Shown: positions 1 to 7,478, numbered from the stretch's first letter. The stretch: DNA of 10,897 nt from B30-G6 sp964633115 (GCA_964633115.1 CAZWEO010000148.1:1-10897), one strand, 5' to 3'. Translations and numbers: made by a program. The notes: generated by a model not told the origin, from the letters alone.

Positions 1-361
1 AAATTTTGTTTATAAAAAATAAGCACTGTTGCTCCATCAGAAAAATTGGCCACACCACAATATATGGTAGCTTATCACTTTTGACTTGAATTGGAGACTC
101 CTGGCATGAGTCTTCAAAGCCATTTTCCGGTTAGGCTTCCTACGCCCCATAGGGCGATACCGGCACGTAGCCCTTCCTTGGGGCTAACACAGCATACTTA
201 TGAACGCTTCGGGCCGTTCATTATTCACCACAGATTTCAATTTCAAAGAGCTTTAAGGTATTACTTATTTATTGCTTTAATATAGTCGCTCAAAGAAGAG
301 ACTCTTTTACTTTAAGCTTGTAATTGCGCGATCGTGTAATGTAGTTTTTATACCATCCCTC
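1..361. other. Gene-free left edge
   Basis: No coding region is convincing on either strand here. A 64-codon plus-strand open frame starting at 91 lies on top of strong hairpins and has no ribosome binding site, so it is treated as chance. The stretch holds a candidate structured RNA at 91-222 (separate entry). The remaining 223-361 is AT-rich with only a weak short palindrome near 290-297 and a 5-bp inverted repeat near 350-370. No clear intrinsic terminator for the leftward operon that ends at 362 was found. Confidence 0.6.
91..222 (+). ncRNA. Candidate structured RNA, family unknown
   Basis: Successive hairpins can be drawn directly. A 10-bp stem pairs 91-100 with 108-117 and includes one G-T pair (94/114). 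A 5-bp stem pairs 117-121 with 134-138. A nested element has CCGGT 127-131 pairing with ACCGG 159-163 around CGCCC 143-147 and GGGCG 152-156. TAGCCC 168-173 pairs with GGGCTA 181-186. ATGAACG 200-206 pairs with CGTTCAT 215-221, where C207-G212 closes a TTCG tetraloop. Some of these pairings exclude each other (CTACG 140-144 can also pair with CGTAG 166-170). The 94/114 pair is a wobble only in a plus-strand transcript, which favours that strand. I do not recognise an Rfam family. It could also be a DNA-level element such as a packaging or recombination site, or a mobile-element end. Confidence 0.4.
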
Positions 362-589
362 CTAAGGTATGGGAGGTCCAAGTTCTTTAAAGACAGTCCG
401 TAGCTCTCCTCTGAGCCTCTGCCTGTTTTTCTTTATCCACTCTTCGCCGCGCTCGGCTTTGATTCCTGCGGTCGATCGCATCAAGAACCGCTTTTGTGGT
501 TCGGTTAGTTTCCAGCCCTCGATTCCAAGCAGCTTCCTACACTCCGGCAATGACATAGAGATCATTGATGCCACCTTTCTTTTATTCAT
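362..589 (-). CDS. Small basic protein of unknown function
   Basis: This is a 75-residue, lysine- and arginine-rich protein of no family I recognise. The frame stays open further upstream to 658, but the ATG at 587-589 is preferred because it overlaps the end of the preceding gene by 8 nt (ATGAATAA), the same junction type seen between the two terminase genes. No strong Shine-Dalgarno sequence precedes it, so translation is probably coupled to the upstream gene. The middle part (about residues 14-50) reads like a short helical region with a tryptophan and a run of basic residues, which would suit nucleic-acid binding, but that is inference only. It is the last gene of the leftward operon and lies downstream of the large terminase. 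Confidence 0.6.
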   Translation of the reverse strand: MNKRKVASMISMSLPECRKLLGIEGWKLTEPQKRFLMRSTAGIKAERGEEWIKKNRQRLRGELRTVFKELGPPIP

Positions 590-1199
590 TATAGCGCCAG
601 CCTGACTTAACAGTTTCCGGTACGGCCACCGGCTTTTGGTGAAAATAAGAAATGACATTCACGAGGGATTGCGCTGAGTTGAACTCATGTTGGTTGATCC
701 CTTGTAGGGCCTCGCCTGTCATTTGTCCAAGCTGCTGAGCCAGCAAACTATCTTTAGAGAGGTCCAACTTTCCCTCTTTCGACAATTGCATAACGAATCT
801 AATCCCTGCGCTGAAATTTGTAATCGCCGGGGGGAAGATACCCACCATCTCAAGGCCCCGTGAATTTAGATAATCTTTCAACGCATTATAGTGGTCAAAG
901 TTATCTTCAGCGATGGGTGCGAAGAATGAACGACACAATAGCTTTGATGAGTTTTCGGCAATTGCTTTGTGAAACTCGGTGGGAAGATTTTCTTCAATTT
1001 CCTGTATAAGGTGAATTTTATAAATACCATCACTATCAGGTGCATTCGCCTTGGCTAAGAAGGAACAGTAGTAGGAGGCGGTAACTGGCCAACTTATACC
1101 TGCTCCGATTGACTGAACAGGAAGACTTTTTTCGCCGCCTCCTACATATCGAATCTCTATAACACTACCTGTTCGAAAACATTCTCTAATTTCTTTCAT
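582..1199 (-). CDS. Phage protein of unknown function
   Basis: This encodes 205 residues with no recognised family. The ATG at 1197-1199 is chosen over the GTG directly before it because the AAGGAG ribosome binding site at 1205-1210 sits 5 nt from the ATG but only 2 nt from the GTG. That site overlaps the stop codon of the large terminase gene, so the two genes are only 10 bp apart and almost surely co-transcribed. The protein looks soluble: no signal peptide or long hydrophobic segment is visible. The N-terminal half is mixed beta-like, and the C-terminal part (about residues 135-180) is rich in Gln, Leu, Ser and Asn. The slot after the large terminase is often taken by a portal gene, but at this length and composition it is not a portal. 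Confidence 0.7.
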   Translation of the reverse strand: MKEIRECFRTGSVIEIRYVGGGEKSLPVQSIGAGISWPVTASYYCSFLAKANAPDSDGIYKIHLIQEIEENLPTEFHKAIAENSSKLLCRSFFAPIAEDNFDHYNALKDYLNSRGLEMVGIFPPAITNFSAGIRFVMQLSKEGKLDLSKDSLLAQQLGQMTGEALQGINQHEFNSAQSLVNVISYFHQKPVAVPETVKSGWRYNE

Positions 1200-1209
1200 C
1201 ACAACTCCT

Positions 1210-2541
1210 TTACGAAAATTCCGGGAATAGCAAATCTGGTTGATAATACGTCAGGCACAAAGAATCAGCTCTATCTGGGCTATCAACACCACGCTTTTTC
1301 ATATCCTCTTTACGCTCAATGACGATCCGGCCGGCAGAATCGAATTTATATTTCGGGGCAGAAAGCTGTGCCGACAACTCTTCATCATCTGGCAGGCTCA
1401 GACCGTCTTTAAGGGCGTCTTTAACAGCGCCCCATAGTTCGTCCCTTACCCGTGCATAGAACTCGCTGTCAGAGGCCCTTTCAGCCACATTAACTGCCGT
1501 TACAGGAAAACCCTGCTCTTTGAGTCGATCAAAAACACCACTTCCAATGCCGATCACATCGACGAAGATACTGTCCGGTTTTTCTTTTTTTGCCTGGCTC
1601 GCAACCCAACCAGCTACCTCCATAGTATCCCTTTTGCGGATCCCTGATACCTCCACAACCTTGCTGCCAGCACGCTTCACAAGGGCAGATTCATCGTCAC
1701 CAAAGCGAGCAGGGTCTACGGCCCAGACTACCCTTTTGCCTGGTTCACACTCAACAGTACGAGCAGCTTCTACCAATGGCAGGGGGATGAATGTATTCGT
1801 TTCAGCGAGTGGAAAGTCACCTTTGACCCGGACACGATATACATCAGAGTCCTTCCCATATTTCCGGGCAATTCGATCAACATAGTCTGGGCTTACAAGC
1901 GGTGAGTCTTCAGATGAGAAATGAAATGTTTTCCAGAGGTGTCTATCTGCATGGTGAGAGCGATAAAATTCACCGGATAAGCGTGTTGGATTGCCGGTCA
2001 TGACGCTTATGACGTTCTCTTTGGTAAGAGCGCCCTCGGCCACTTCAAAGACCTCCGAAGGGACTCCTGATGCTTCGTCTACAATGAATAGCAGGTTGCT
2101 GGAATGGAAGCCCTGCAGCGCCTCTGGAGCTTCTTTACGGGCCGTCCTGGCGACCGAAAACCAGGTGTTTTTTCGCTCAATCCATATGACACGTTCAGTT
2201 TGCCATTCGAGCGCGGCCTGGTACTGTAAAGGGAGCTCGTTCATCCATTTTGCAATCTCGGGCCACAAAATATCTCTTAACTGGCTGTGGGTGGATGCCG
2301 TACAAGGTATACGGGCATCGGCACGTGTACATATGAACCAAAGAATTAGCCAGGAGAGCAGGGCTGTTTTACCAACACCATGACCGGATCGAATAGAGGC
2401 ATGGGTGCCAGGTGTTATTGCCTTCAAGACCAGCTTCTGCTGATCAGTGGGCTTGGCCCTCAGCGCCTCGATCACGAATCGATAAGGATCGTGATACCAG
2501 CGATCTATTAAATTTTGCACTTTGTCAGCCAGATCATTCAT
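1210..2541 (-). CDS. Terminase large subunit
   Basis: This is the packaging motor of a tailed phage: an ATPase that drives DNA into the procapsid, joined to a nuclease that cuts the concatemer. At 443 residues it is normal in length. The ATPase half shows a Walker A motif SGHGVGKT (52-59), a Walker B ending in the acidic pair of VDEAS (154-158), and a coupling motif MTGNPT (181-186). The RNase H-like nuclease half has the expected acidic residues: Asp276 with Asp282/283 in AVDPARFGDDES, Asp328 in IFVDVIGIG, and Asp423/426 in DSPDRADS. The gene appears intact, with no missing catalytic residue. Its ATG overlaps the end of the small-subunit gene by 8 nt (ATGAATGA), so the two are translationally coupled. 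Confidence 0.95.
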   Translation of the reverse strand: MNDLADKVQNLIDRWYHDPYRFVIEALRAKPTDQQKLVLKAITPGTHASIRSGHGVGKTALLSWLILWFICTRADARIPCTASTHSQLRDILWPEIAKWMNELPLQYQAALEWQTERVIWIERKNTWFSVARTARKEAPEALQGFHSSNLLFIVDEASGVPSEVFEVAEGALTKENVISVMTGNPTRLSGEFYRSHHADRHLWKTFHFSSEDSPLVSPDYVDRIARKYGKDSDVYRVRVKGDFPLAETNTFIPLPLVEAARTVECEPGKRVVWAVDPARFGDDESALVKRAGSKVVEVSGIRKRDTMEVAGWVASQAKKEKPDSIFVDVIGIGSGVFDRLKEQGFPVTAVNVAERASDSEFYARVRDELWGAVKDALKDGLSLPDDEELSAQLSAPKYKFDSAGRIVIERKEDMKKRGVDSPDRADSLCLTYYQPDLLFPEFS

Positions 2542-2989
2542 TGTCTTTGGTCACAGTCATCACAAGTGTAGTCAGATCGATAGGACCGCCATCCCTACCG
2601 CTAAGTTCGAGCTTGTCGGGTGCGAACATGCCCTTTACCTTCATGGCCATCTCAAGATATTTGCGTCGGACTTCCCATGGAATCACGGTCTTAGTCTCGG
2701 TGACCTTTCCGTTTTTTTGAAAAAATTTTGTTTCAAAAGCAGTTAGCCCGTCAACAAGCAGTTCCTTTAATCGCGCTTCAGATAGCCCCTGGGAATCAAT
2801 CCACTCCTCAATCTGGGGGAGCATTTTACGATAGTTCTGGGATCCGATGCTTTCAAAACCGCCCTGATTCCGACATTTGTAACCGGCCGCTCGAGCAGAT
2901 GCTGTTCGGTTGCCAAAAGTTTTGGGATTGTCCGAATCAAGATAGCACTGGAGCCATTTCCGCATCTTTGGGGTTATTCGCTTTGACAT
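2534..2989 (-). CDS. Terminase small subunit
   Basis: This is the DNA-recognition subunit of the packaging terminase, which binds the pac or cos site and brings in the large subunit. It has 151 residues, usual for the family. The N-terminal part carries the familiar helix-turn-helix pattern (TASARAAGY, residues 29-37). The C-terminal part has the family pattern of a lysine-rich helix followed by FAPDKLELSGRDGGP (122-136). A CAGGAG ribosome binding site lies 8 nt before the ATG at 2989. The large-subunit gene follows with an 8-nt overlap. The call rests on both motifs together with the adjacent large subunit. Confidence 0.92.
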   Translation of the reverse strand: MSKRITPKMRKWLQCYLDSDNPKTFGNRTASARAAGYKCRNQGGFESIGSQNYRKMLPQIEEWIDSQGLSEARLKELLVDGLTAFETKFFQKNGKVTETKTVIPWEVRRKYLEMAMKVKGMFAPDKLELSGRDGGPIDLTTLVMTVTKDNE

Positions 2990-3022
2990 GTCTGCAACTC
3001 CTGAAAACTACGGACTTTGAGC

Positions 3023-3499
3023 CTAAGCCGCCTTGCCTGTCAGGGATGAGAGAAAGGCTTCACAGTCTTCCTGCAGGTCCAAAGCCTTGGCATAAAGCCT
3101 GAGATCACCGGCTAACCGTATATTCATGCTATTCTCGGTGAGGTGGTCTTTTAGAGTCCGGTACTTATTAAACTTCTTGAGGGTGCTTTTGGCCGCCCGT
3201 ATCTGTACATTGAGCGCACTAACCCTGCCATCAAGAAGCTTGATTACCTGCTGGGACACAGTCGCATCAATTGAGTCTCTGAGTGTACGTATCTCCCCCC
3301 TAACAGAATCAACCTGAGCCTCGTCTTCTTCTCCCAGCTGGCACGAGACGATAAGCTTGGGTAACACATTCTCAAGTGATTTGAGCCGGTCTTCCTCCAC
3401 TTGGAGCCGCTCTGAATAGTTTTGCTTTACATTCAACACCTCTTGAATGCCATGCTCACATTTTGTGATATGTTCTCTGGCTTCCCGTAATTTATCCAT
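3023..3499 (-). CDS. Coiled-coil phage protein
   Basis: This encodes 158 residues, most of them in long charged helices. Spaced Leu, Val and Ile among Glu, Lys and Arg through about residues 5-120 give the look of a coiled coil. No enzymatic motif, signal peptide or membrane segment is visible. A strong AAGGAG ribosome binding site precedes the ATG at 3499, and the helicase gene ends 16 bp upstream. It lies between the SF2 helicase and the small terminase, so it may assist replication or hand DNA to packaging, but the sequence does not show which. The small size and long helices would also fit a scaffold or adaptor protein. The function is unknown. Confidence 0.75.
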   Translation of the reverse strand: MDKLREAREHITKCEHGIQEVLNVKQNYSERLQVEEDRLKSLENVLPKLIVSCQLGEEDEAQVDSVRGEIRTLRDSIDATVSQQVIKLLDGRVSALNVQIRAAKSTLKKFNKYRTLKDHLTENSMNIRLAGDLRLYAKALDLQEDCEAFLSSLTGKAA

Positions 3500-3515
3500 T
3501 GCTTATCTCCTTTAC

Positions 3516-4889
3516 TTATGCCGCGTTCCTAAATTGTTTGTCATATATATGCTGCCTGTACCGCGCAGCAGCCCTTAAAACTCCGACCTGCGTGTCTACA
3601 TAATCGTATACTCGCGCCCTTCCTTTACCCGGTGCAGGTCTCAAGACCCGTCCCACGTATTGAAGCACCCGCCCGTTAAATTTAATTGGTGTACCTAAAA
3701 ATAAAGTAGAGAGCCCTTTACAATCAAAGCCCTCACCAATCAATTGACCCGTGGCAACCAGGACTTTCACTTTGCCGGTATTAAGCCGATTAACAATTTC
3801 AACACGATTACCTACAGAGACATCCCCTGTGAGCACCTCAGCTTTTAGGCGGTGTTCGCTTTCGAGAATGCGGCGTATTTCATCGCAATGGCTTTTACGG
3901 TCTGATAACACCAGGCAGATACCGGCACTGTTTTGAGATTCTTTCACGACATCGCCACATATCAGTCGGTTACGTTGTTCATCTTCCGCAAGTTCAGAAA
4001 GCATACTGGAATAATCAGTTGATGGATCATGGAATGGGATGAAGTCGGTTTCACGAGTAATAACTTCAGCTTCAAGGATATCGCCGGTGTCAATAAGATC
4101 CACGGCCTCAACCTTGTGGTGCACGTCACCAAGATGCCAGAAAATCAATCGGGAAAGTTTATCACGGCGCCATGGTGTGGCCGACAGCCCGAGCATGTAT
4201 TTGCTGTCAAAGGCTGTTACCGCCTGCGTGAACGTCCTGGAGGGTGCCCGGTGGCATTCGTCAACCACCAAGTGGCCAATGTGCTCCGCGACCTCGTCCG
4301 CACATTTGTAGAGCGTCTGAACGGTTGCAACGGTTATCTTGGCCCTGGTCTCACGCCTGCCGGCACCGATCACACCGATTTCTTTCTCAGGAATACCCAG
4401 GAAGGCCCCGATCCGATCAATCCACTGGCGCAATAGCTCCTTGGTGTGCACAACAATAAGTGTCGGCTGCCTCCGCCAGGCTATCAGGTAAAGCCCCATG
4501 ACAGTCTTACCGCTGCCCGTGGGTGCTGCAAGCGTTCCAAAATCGTGCTGCATCATCTTGTCAATGGCAGTTTCCTGAAATGGACGCAATTGGCCGTTGA
4601 ACTTGAACTCGACCTCCAGAAGTAATCGCCGGTTGTCGGTCAACTCGAAAGGCTCATCCCATTTCCGGCACATGAAGTATAGCTGCCGAATGAATCCGCG
4701 GGGAATGATCAGCCTGCCCCGGTCAAATTCATAGAACTGAAGCTCTGGAGGTGTGTCACCATTCCATCGTCCCTGCCGCTCGTTTTCGATAAATTTGGGG
4801 TTGGGAAACGTTAATCGATCGCGAATTTCCGTCTCCAGCGATTTTGGGGATTTACTGATCGTCAGCTTGTTTTCAAGGATTACCTTCAA
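3516..4889 (-). CDS. SF2 DEAD/DEAH-box helicase, XPB/RAD25-like
   Basis: This is an ATP-driven superfamily 2 helicase or translocase of 457 residues. The helicase motifs appear in order: Q-like LRPFQ (101-105), motif I APTGSGKT (122-129), motif II DECH (210-213), motif III SATP (236-239), and motif VI QYVGRVLRP (410-418). The DECH box and the motif VI form match XPB-like enzymes and phage helicases such as T4 UvsW. The start is a TTG at 4887-4889, with GAGAGG 6 nt before it. The nearby ATG in the leader is closed by a stop after five codons, so TTG is the best choice. Residues 1-95 are an N-terminal extension without a recognised fold. In this place it probably remodels replication or recombination intermediates. 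An inverted repeat in its leader (4907-4927) hints at its own control. Confidence 0.92.
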   Translation of the reverse strand: MKVILENKLTISKSPKSLETEIRDRLTFPNPKFIENERQGRWNGDTPPELQFYEFDRGRLIIPRGFIRQLYFMCRKWDEPFELTDNRRLLLEVEFKFNGQLRPFQETAIDKMMQHDFGTLAAPTGSGKTVMGLYLIAWRRQPTLIVVHTKELLRQWIDRIGAFLGIPEKEIGVIGAGRRETRAKITVATVQTLYKCADEVAEHIGHLVVDECHRAPSRTFTQAVTAFDSKYMLGLSATPWRRDKLSRLIFWHLGDVHHKVEAVDLIDTGDILEAEVITRETDFIPFHDPSTDYSSMLSELAEDEQRNRLICGDVVKESQNSAGICLVLSDRKSHCDEIRRILESEHRLKAEVLTGDVSVGNRVEIVNRLNTGKVKVLVATGQLIGEGFDCKGLSTLFLGTPIKFNGRVLQYVGRVLRPAPGKGRARVYDYVDTQVGVLRAAARYRQHIYDKQFRNAA

Positions 4890-4906
4890 ATTTTGCCTCT
4901 CATGAG

Positions 4907-4927
4907 CACTTGATTGTAGATCAAGTG
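4907..4927. promoter_or_regulatory. Inverted repeat in the helicase leader
   Basis: CACTTGAT at 4907-4914 is repeated in exact inverse as ATCAAGTG at 4920-4927 with a 5-bp spacer. The repeat lies 18 bp upstream of the helicase start, in the 95-bp gap after the small helix-turn-helix gene. Two 8-bp arms about two helical turns across fit a dimeric repressor site. As RNA it would form a hairpin just before the ribosome binding site. Which of these applies is not shown. Confidence 0.45.
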
Positions 4928-4972
4928 ACAGGTTATATTTTCTTTTAAATTCATTATGTTATCAAACTTCTG

Positions 4973-4987
4973 TGACACGATGTGTCA
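4973..4987. repeat. TGACAC-GTGTCA palindrome over a stop codon
   Basis: TGACAC (4973-4978) and GTGTCA (4982-4987) form a 6-bp inverted repeat with a 3-bp spacer. The last three bases are the TGA stop of the helix-turn-helix gene at 4985-5209. On the plus strand it is followed by seven T (4989-4995), so it could end antisense transcription. For the leftward operon the T run lies on the wrong side, so it is not that operon's terminator. An operator is the other option. Confidence 0.35.
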
Positions 4988-5209
4988 GTTTTTTTGATAG
5001 TTTTTCTCGATAAATTGCAAGACATCATCTTTCTTGAACCTGACCATGGTCTTAGGGCGACCACCATTCTCGCTGGGGCAAACCCACCGGACTGAGGGAA
5101 TCTGATTGCGATCAGCCATCCGGTAAACCAAAGCTAATGAGCACCTGAGCATTCGGCGCACGTCACCGGCGGTCATGAGCTCATCAATATTTCTAAGTTC
5201 GTTAATCAT
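4985..5209 (-). CDS. Small helix-turn-helix protein, excisionase family
   Basis: This 74-residue protein is almost entirely one winged helix-turn-helix of the excisionase/MerR-like type. LMTAGDVRRML (11-21) and the following helix CSLALVYRMADR (23-34) are the DNA-reading part. IPSVRW (37-42) and MVRFKKDDVLQFI (55-67) form the usual wing and closing helix. Proteins of this kind act as excisionases or as regulators of phage and island operons. This is the second such protein in the operon; the other (7479-7694) lies upstream of the primase. It sits next to the GTCCCCTTT repeats, so it could bind there or at the palindrome over its own stop codon. Neither is shown. No strong ribosome binding site precedes the ATG. 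Confidence 0.8.
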   Translation of the reverse strand: MINELRNIDELMTAGDVRRMLRCSLALVYRMADRNQIPSVRWVCPSENGGRPKTMVRFKKDDVLQFIEKNYQKN

Positions 5210-5243
5210 CTGTCAGGTTAAAATCCAAATTTTGGGATAAATC

Positions 5244-5481
5244 TCACTCTACACATCTTTTTTTTCTGTCCCCTTTATGTCCCCTTTGCGTCCTATTTGC
5301 GTCCCCTTTGTCCCCNNNNNNNNNNNNNNNNNNNNNNNNNNNNNNNNNNNNNNNNNNNNNNNNNNNNNNNNNNNNNNNNNNNNNNNNNNNNNNNNNNNNN
5401 NNNNNNNNNNNNNNNGTCCCCTTTGTCCCCTTTTCCTTTAGGAAAGGGGACAAGGGACAGGACGGTACGGGATTCGGTCAT
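5244..5481 (-). CDS. Repeat-containing short ORF interrupted by an assembly gap
   Basis: The ATG at 5479-5481 overlaps the stop of the primase gene in an ATGA junction. It opens with MTESRTVLSLVPFPKGKGDKGD (the last residues before the gap) and resumes with GDKGDANRTQRGHKGDRKK and CVE before a TGA at 5244-5246. The 22 and 24 codons on either side total 138 nt, so the frame is continuous only if the true gap length is a multiple of three. The 9-bp unit GGGGACAAA encodes Gly-Asp-Lys, giving a collagen-like Gly-X-Y stretch. The three units nearest the stop are 11 bp long and change the peptide each time. The ORF may therefore be a by-product of a DNA repeat array rather than a functional protein. 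The true length is unknown. Confidence 0.5.
5268..5451. repeat. GTCCCCTTT repeat cluster, possible origin iterons
   Basis: On the plus strand, units lie at 5268-5278, 5279-5289, 5290-5300 (diverged), 5301-5309 and 5310-5315 before the gap, and at 5416-5424 and 5425-5433 after it. The first three are 11 bp long and the rest 9 bp. An inverted copy follows: GTCCCCTTTTCC (5425-5436) pairs with GGAAAGGGGAC (5441-5451) around a TTTA loop, with one unpaired T. The cluster lies directly downstream of the primase-helicase gene. Short direct repeats beside the initiator or helicase are typical of phage and plasmid origins, so this is a good candidate replication origin, by position and structure only. 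The total copy number is hidden by the gap. Confidence 0.6.
5316..5415. other. Assembly gap (100 N)
   Basis: Exactly 100 N, the usual placeholder for a scaffold gap of unknown length. Both sides are GTCCCCTTT repeats in the same phase, so the assembler most likely failed in the repeat itself and the gap probably holds only further units. Confidence 0.97.
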
Positions 5482-7478
5482 ATCAACTCCACAAATCCAT
5501 GTTCGATTTTCACCAAGCTTACCTGTTGAAGTGACCCTCGGATTTTTGAAAAGGCTTGACGGCTCATTCCATTTTCCTTGCAAGCCACACCCCATTCCTT
5601 GACAGAAACCCTTGCGGTCCTTGGGTCGAAACCACCGGACTCAAGATTCCTGCGTCGCTCGTTAAATAGTTGCCGGAGCACCTCCATCCCCACAGCCTGG
5701 TTTTTGCCTTTCCCGGTCTTTCCGGTCACTACTCTTGGTTCATATCCAGTGGGGTCCAGAACCGCACTCGTAATCTGCTCTCCATCCTCATCAGCAATAC
5801 CCAGTTCGACCGTCCGCAGCTTAAAAGCCACTGACTCCGGTATTTCGAAATCCTTCATCTTGACACACTCGCATCGGATGATGCCATCACTGTCTCTATC
5901 GAGCCGATATTCTGCATCCAGGGCTCCTTTAAGGGCCATGGCACCCCGAGCCCTTGATTTGTCCGAATGTCCGCTGTGATGCACCAGTAATATAGTCGAG
6001 CGATGTGCTGACCGGATCGCATCTACGGCTTGGATAAACATTCCCATGTCTTTGGTGGAGTTTTCATCACCCGGGCCAAAATTTCGCGCCACTGTGTCGA
6101 TGACAACCAGTACGGGCTCACCATGCTGTGATGCGGTCGTATCTATTGCTGCAAGCACAAGTTTCCGCTGATCCTCATCACACAAGCCTGCCGGCATAAG
6201 GGATACAAAAAGTAATAACTGATCGAGATTAATGTCATGACGAATAGCCCAGGCCTTGAAACGACGCTTGATACCGTTTTGCCCCTCTCCGGCAATATAT
6301 ATAACGGGACCCTGCCGCACCTTTTTACCAACAAAATCCTTACCGGATGCCACACAGGCTGCAAAATCTACAGCCAGGAAGGATTTACCGCTTGCAGGGT
6401 CGCCGAAAATCTCAATCAGGGTGTCAAGCTCCATCATGTTCTTGACCACCCATTCGGGCACCCGGGTTTTAATTTCGGAAATCTGCACCAATCTGAAGCC
6501 AATTTCGCGGTTATCCTGGTCTTTCTGATTTGTATCGTCAGAGGACTCTGGATCTATCTTTGGGACATCCTCGGCCTTTTCAGCCTGTAATTTTCCCAAT
6601 TGCTTCCTCACGGTCTCTATGCCCTCGGCCAGCATCAAGTCGTTAAAGTCTGTCCCTTCAGCAGTGTCCGATTGGAACTCTGGGAAAACCACTTTTGCGC
6701 CGATTGCCTTTGCCGCGGCTGTCGCCTTCGTGCGACCAGGGTTGCCTTTGGTCCCGATATCGTCGTCGCCGGCAATGACGATATCGCCGTTAGGATGCTT
6801 CTCCCTGATAGCTTTGGCCACTGCCAACATATTGCCGCAATTAAATGCGCAGACAACTGTTGCCCCGGTCGCCTCATGTAGCGATGCACCGGTGGCCGGG
6901 CCCTCACAAACCACAAGTTGTTTGCTTCCCTTGAGGCTGGAACACCCGCCCGAAGTCTTCCCATTTCTTAGAAACCGTTTCGTACCGTTCGGCCCAATAA
7001 ACTGAAGTGACGTGAGAATGCCATCGGGTGATTGCACACGGCAGACAAGAGCCTTGCCTAGCTGCTTCAAACCCTTTGGCTTGATTATTTTTTTAATGAG
7101 GTATGGATGCTTCGGATCGGCGGATTTTGCTTTATCCCAAATGCGTTGGGCTTTCTTCGCCGTGGCGGTTTGCTCCTCGGCGCGCTGCTTCTCAGCACGT
7201 GCCTGGGCTTCGAGGATCTCTTTTTCGAGAGCGATCTGCTCAGTGGGCGTCATCTCTGTTTTGTCCCGGTTGCACCATTTGAAGGCAACTTCAGGTGGAC
7301 GAGTTTTCCAGTCTCCATAAAGACACACATGAACCCCACTTGAGTTTGTAAAATACTGAAGATACCCATCCTTTTCCTTTGAGCCATTAACCGAAAAACG
7401 AAATGGCTTCCCGTCCATGGGGAAATCTTTCGGCAAATCATAGCCATTCGCAGCGGCATGTTTATAAAGGTCCGACAT
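5478..7478 (-). CDS. TOPRIM primase / RepA-type replicative helicase
   Basis: This is a 666-residue replication protein with two enzymatic parts. The N-terminal region (about 1-75) resembles the front of phage primases, and a charged helical linker follows (about 78-120). The TOPRIM domain (about 186-282) has the catalytic Glu192 in VVCEGPATG and the acidic cluster IAGDDD (235-240), followed by DFNDL (277-281). The second half is a RecA-fold ATPase of the RepA/AAA_25 type: Walker A GDPASGKS (359-366), IAGEGQ (395-400), Walker B VLVVIDT (456-462), and LLVHHSGHSDKSRARGA (497-513). The enzyme should lay down primers and unwind DNA at the element's origin. Its ATG follows directly after the TAA of the upstream helix-turn-helix gene. 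Its end overlaps the repeat ORF by 4 nt, placing the GTCCCCTTT cluster right behind it. Confidence 0.92.
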   Translation of the reverse strand: MSDLYKHAAANGYDLPKDFPMDGKPFRFSVNGSKEKDGYLQYFTNSSGVHVCLYGDWKTRPPEVAFKWCNRDKTEMTPTEQIALEKEILEAQARAEKQRAEEQTATAKKAQRIWDKAKSADPKHPYLIKKIIKPKGLKQLGKALVCRVQSPDGILTSLQFIGPNGTKRFLRNGKTSGGCSSLKGSKQLVVCEGPATGASLHEATGATVVCAFNCGNMLAVAKAIREKHPNGDIVIAGDDDIGTKGNPGRTKATAAAKAIGAKVVFPEFQSDTAEGTDFNDLMLAEGIETVRKQLGKLQAEKAEDVPKIDPESSDDTNQKDQDNREIGFRLVQISEIKTRVPEWVVKNMMELDTLIEIFGDPASGKSFLAVDFAACVASGKDFVGKKVRQGPVIYIAGEGQNGIKRRFKAWAIRHDINLDQLLLFVSLMPAGLCDEDQRKLVLAAIDTTASQHGEPVLVVIDTVARNFGPGDENSTKDMGMFIQAVDAIRSAHRSTILLVHHSGHSDKSRARGAMALKGALDAEYRLDRDSDGIIRCECVKMKDFEIPESVAFKLRTVELGIADEDGEQITSAVLDPTGYEPRVVTGKTGKGKNQAVGMEVLRQLFNERRRNLESGGFDPRTARVSVKEWGVACKENGMSRQAFSKIRGSLQQVSLVKIEHGFVELI

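Noticed and set aside
130..188. Integron attC site from GTTAGGC and GGGCTAAC
   Set aside because: The arms are in the wrong order for attC (RYYYAAC should come first), and no integron integrase or cassette is present.
91..285. Plus-strand open frame of 64 codons
   Set aside because: No ribosome binding site, and the region is a chain of hairpins; more likely a structured RNA or DNA element than a protein.
4973..4995. Terminator of the leftward operon
   Set aside because: The T run follows the hairpin only on the plus strand, opposite to the operon's direction.
5268..5451. CRISPR array
   Set aside because: Units are 9-11 bp and directly adjacent without unique spacers, and there are no cas genes.
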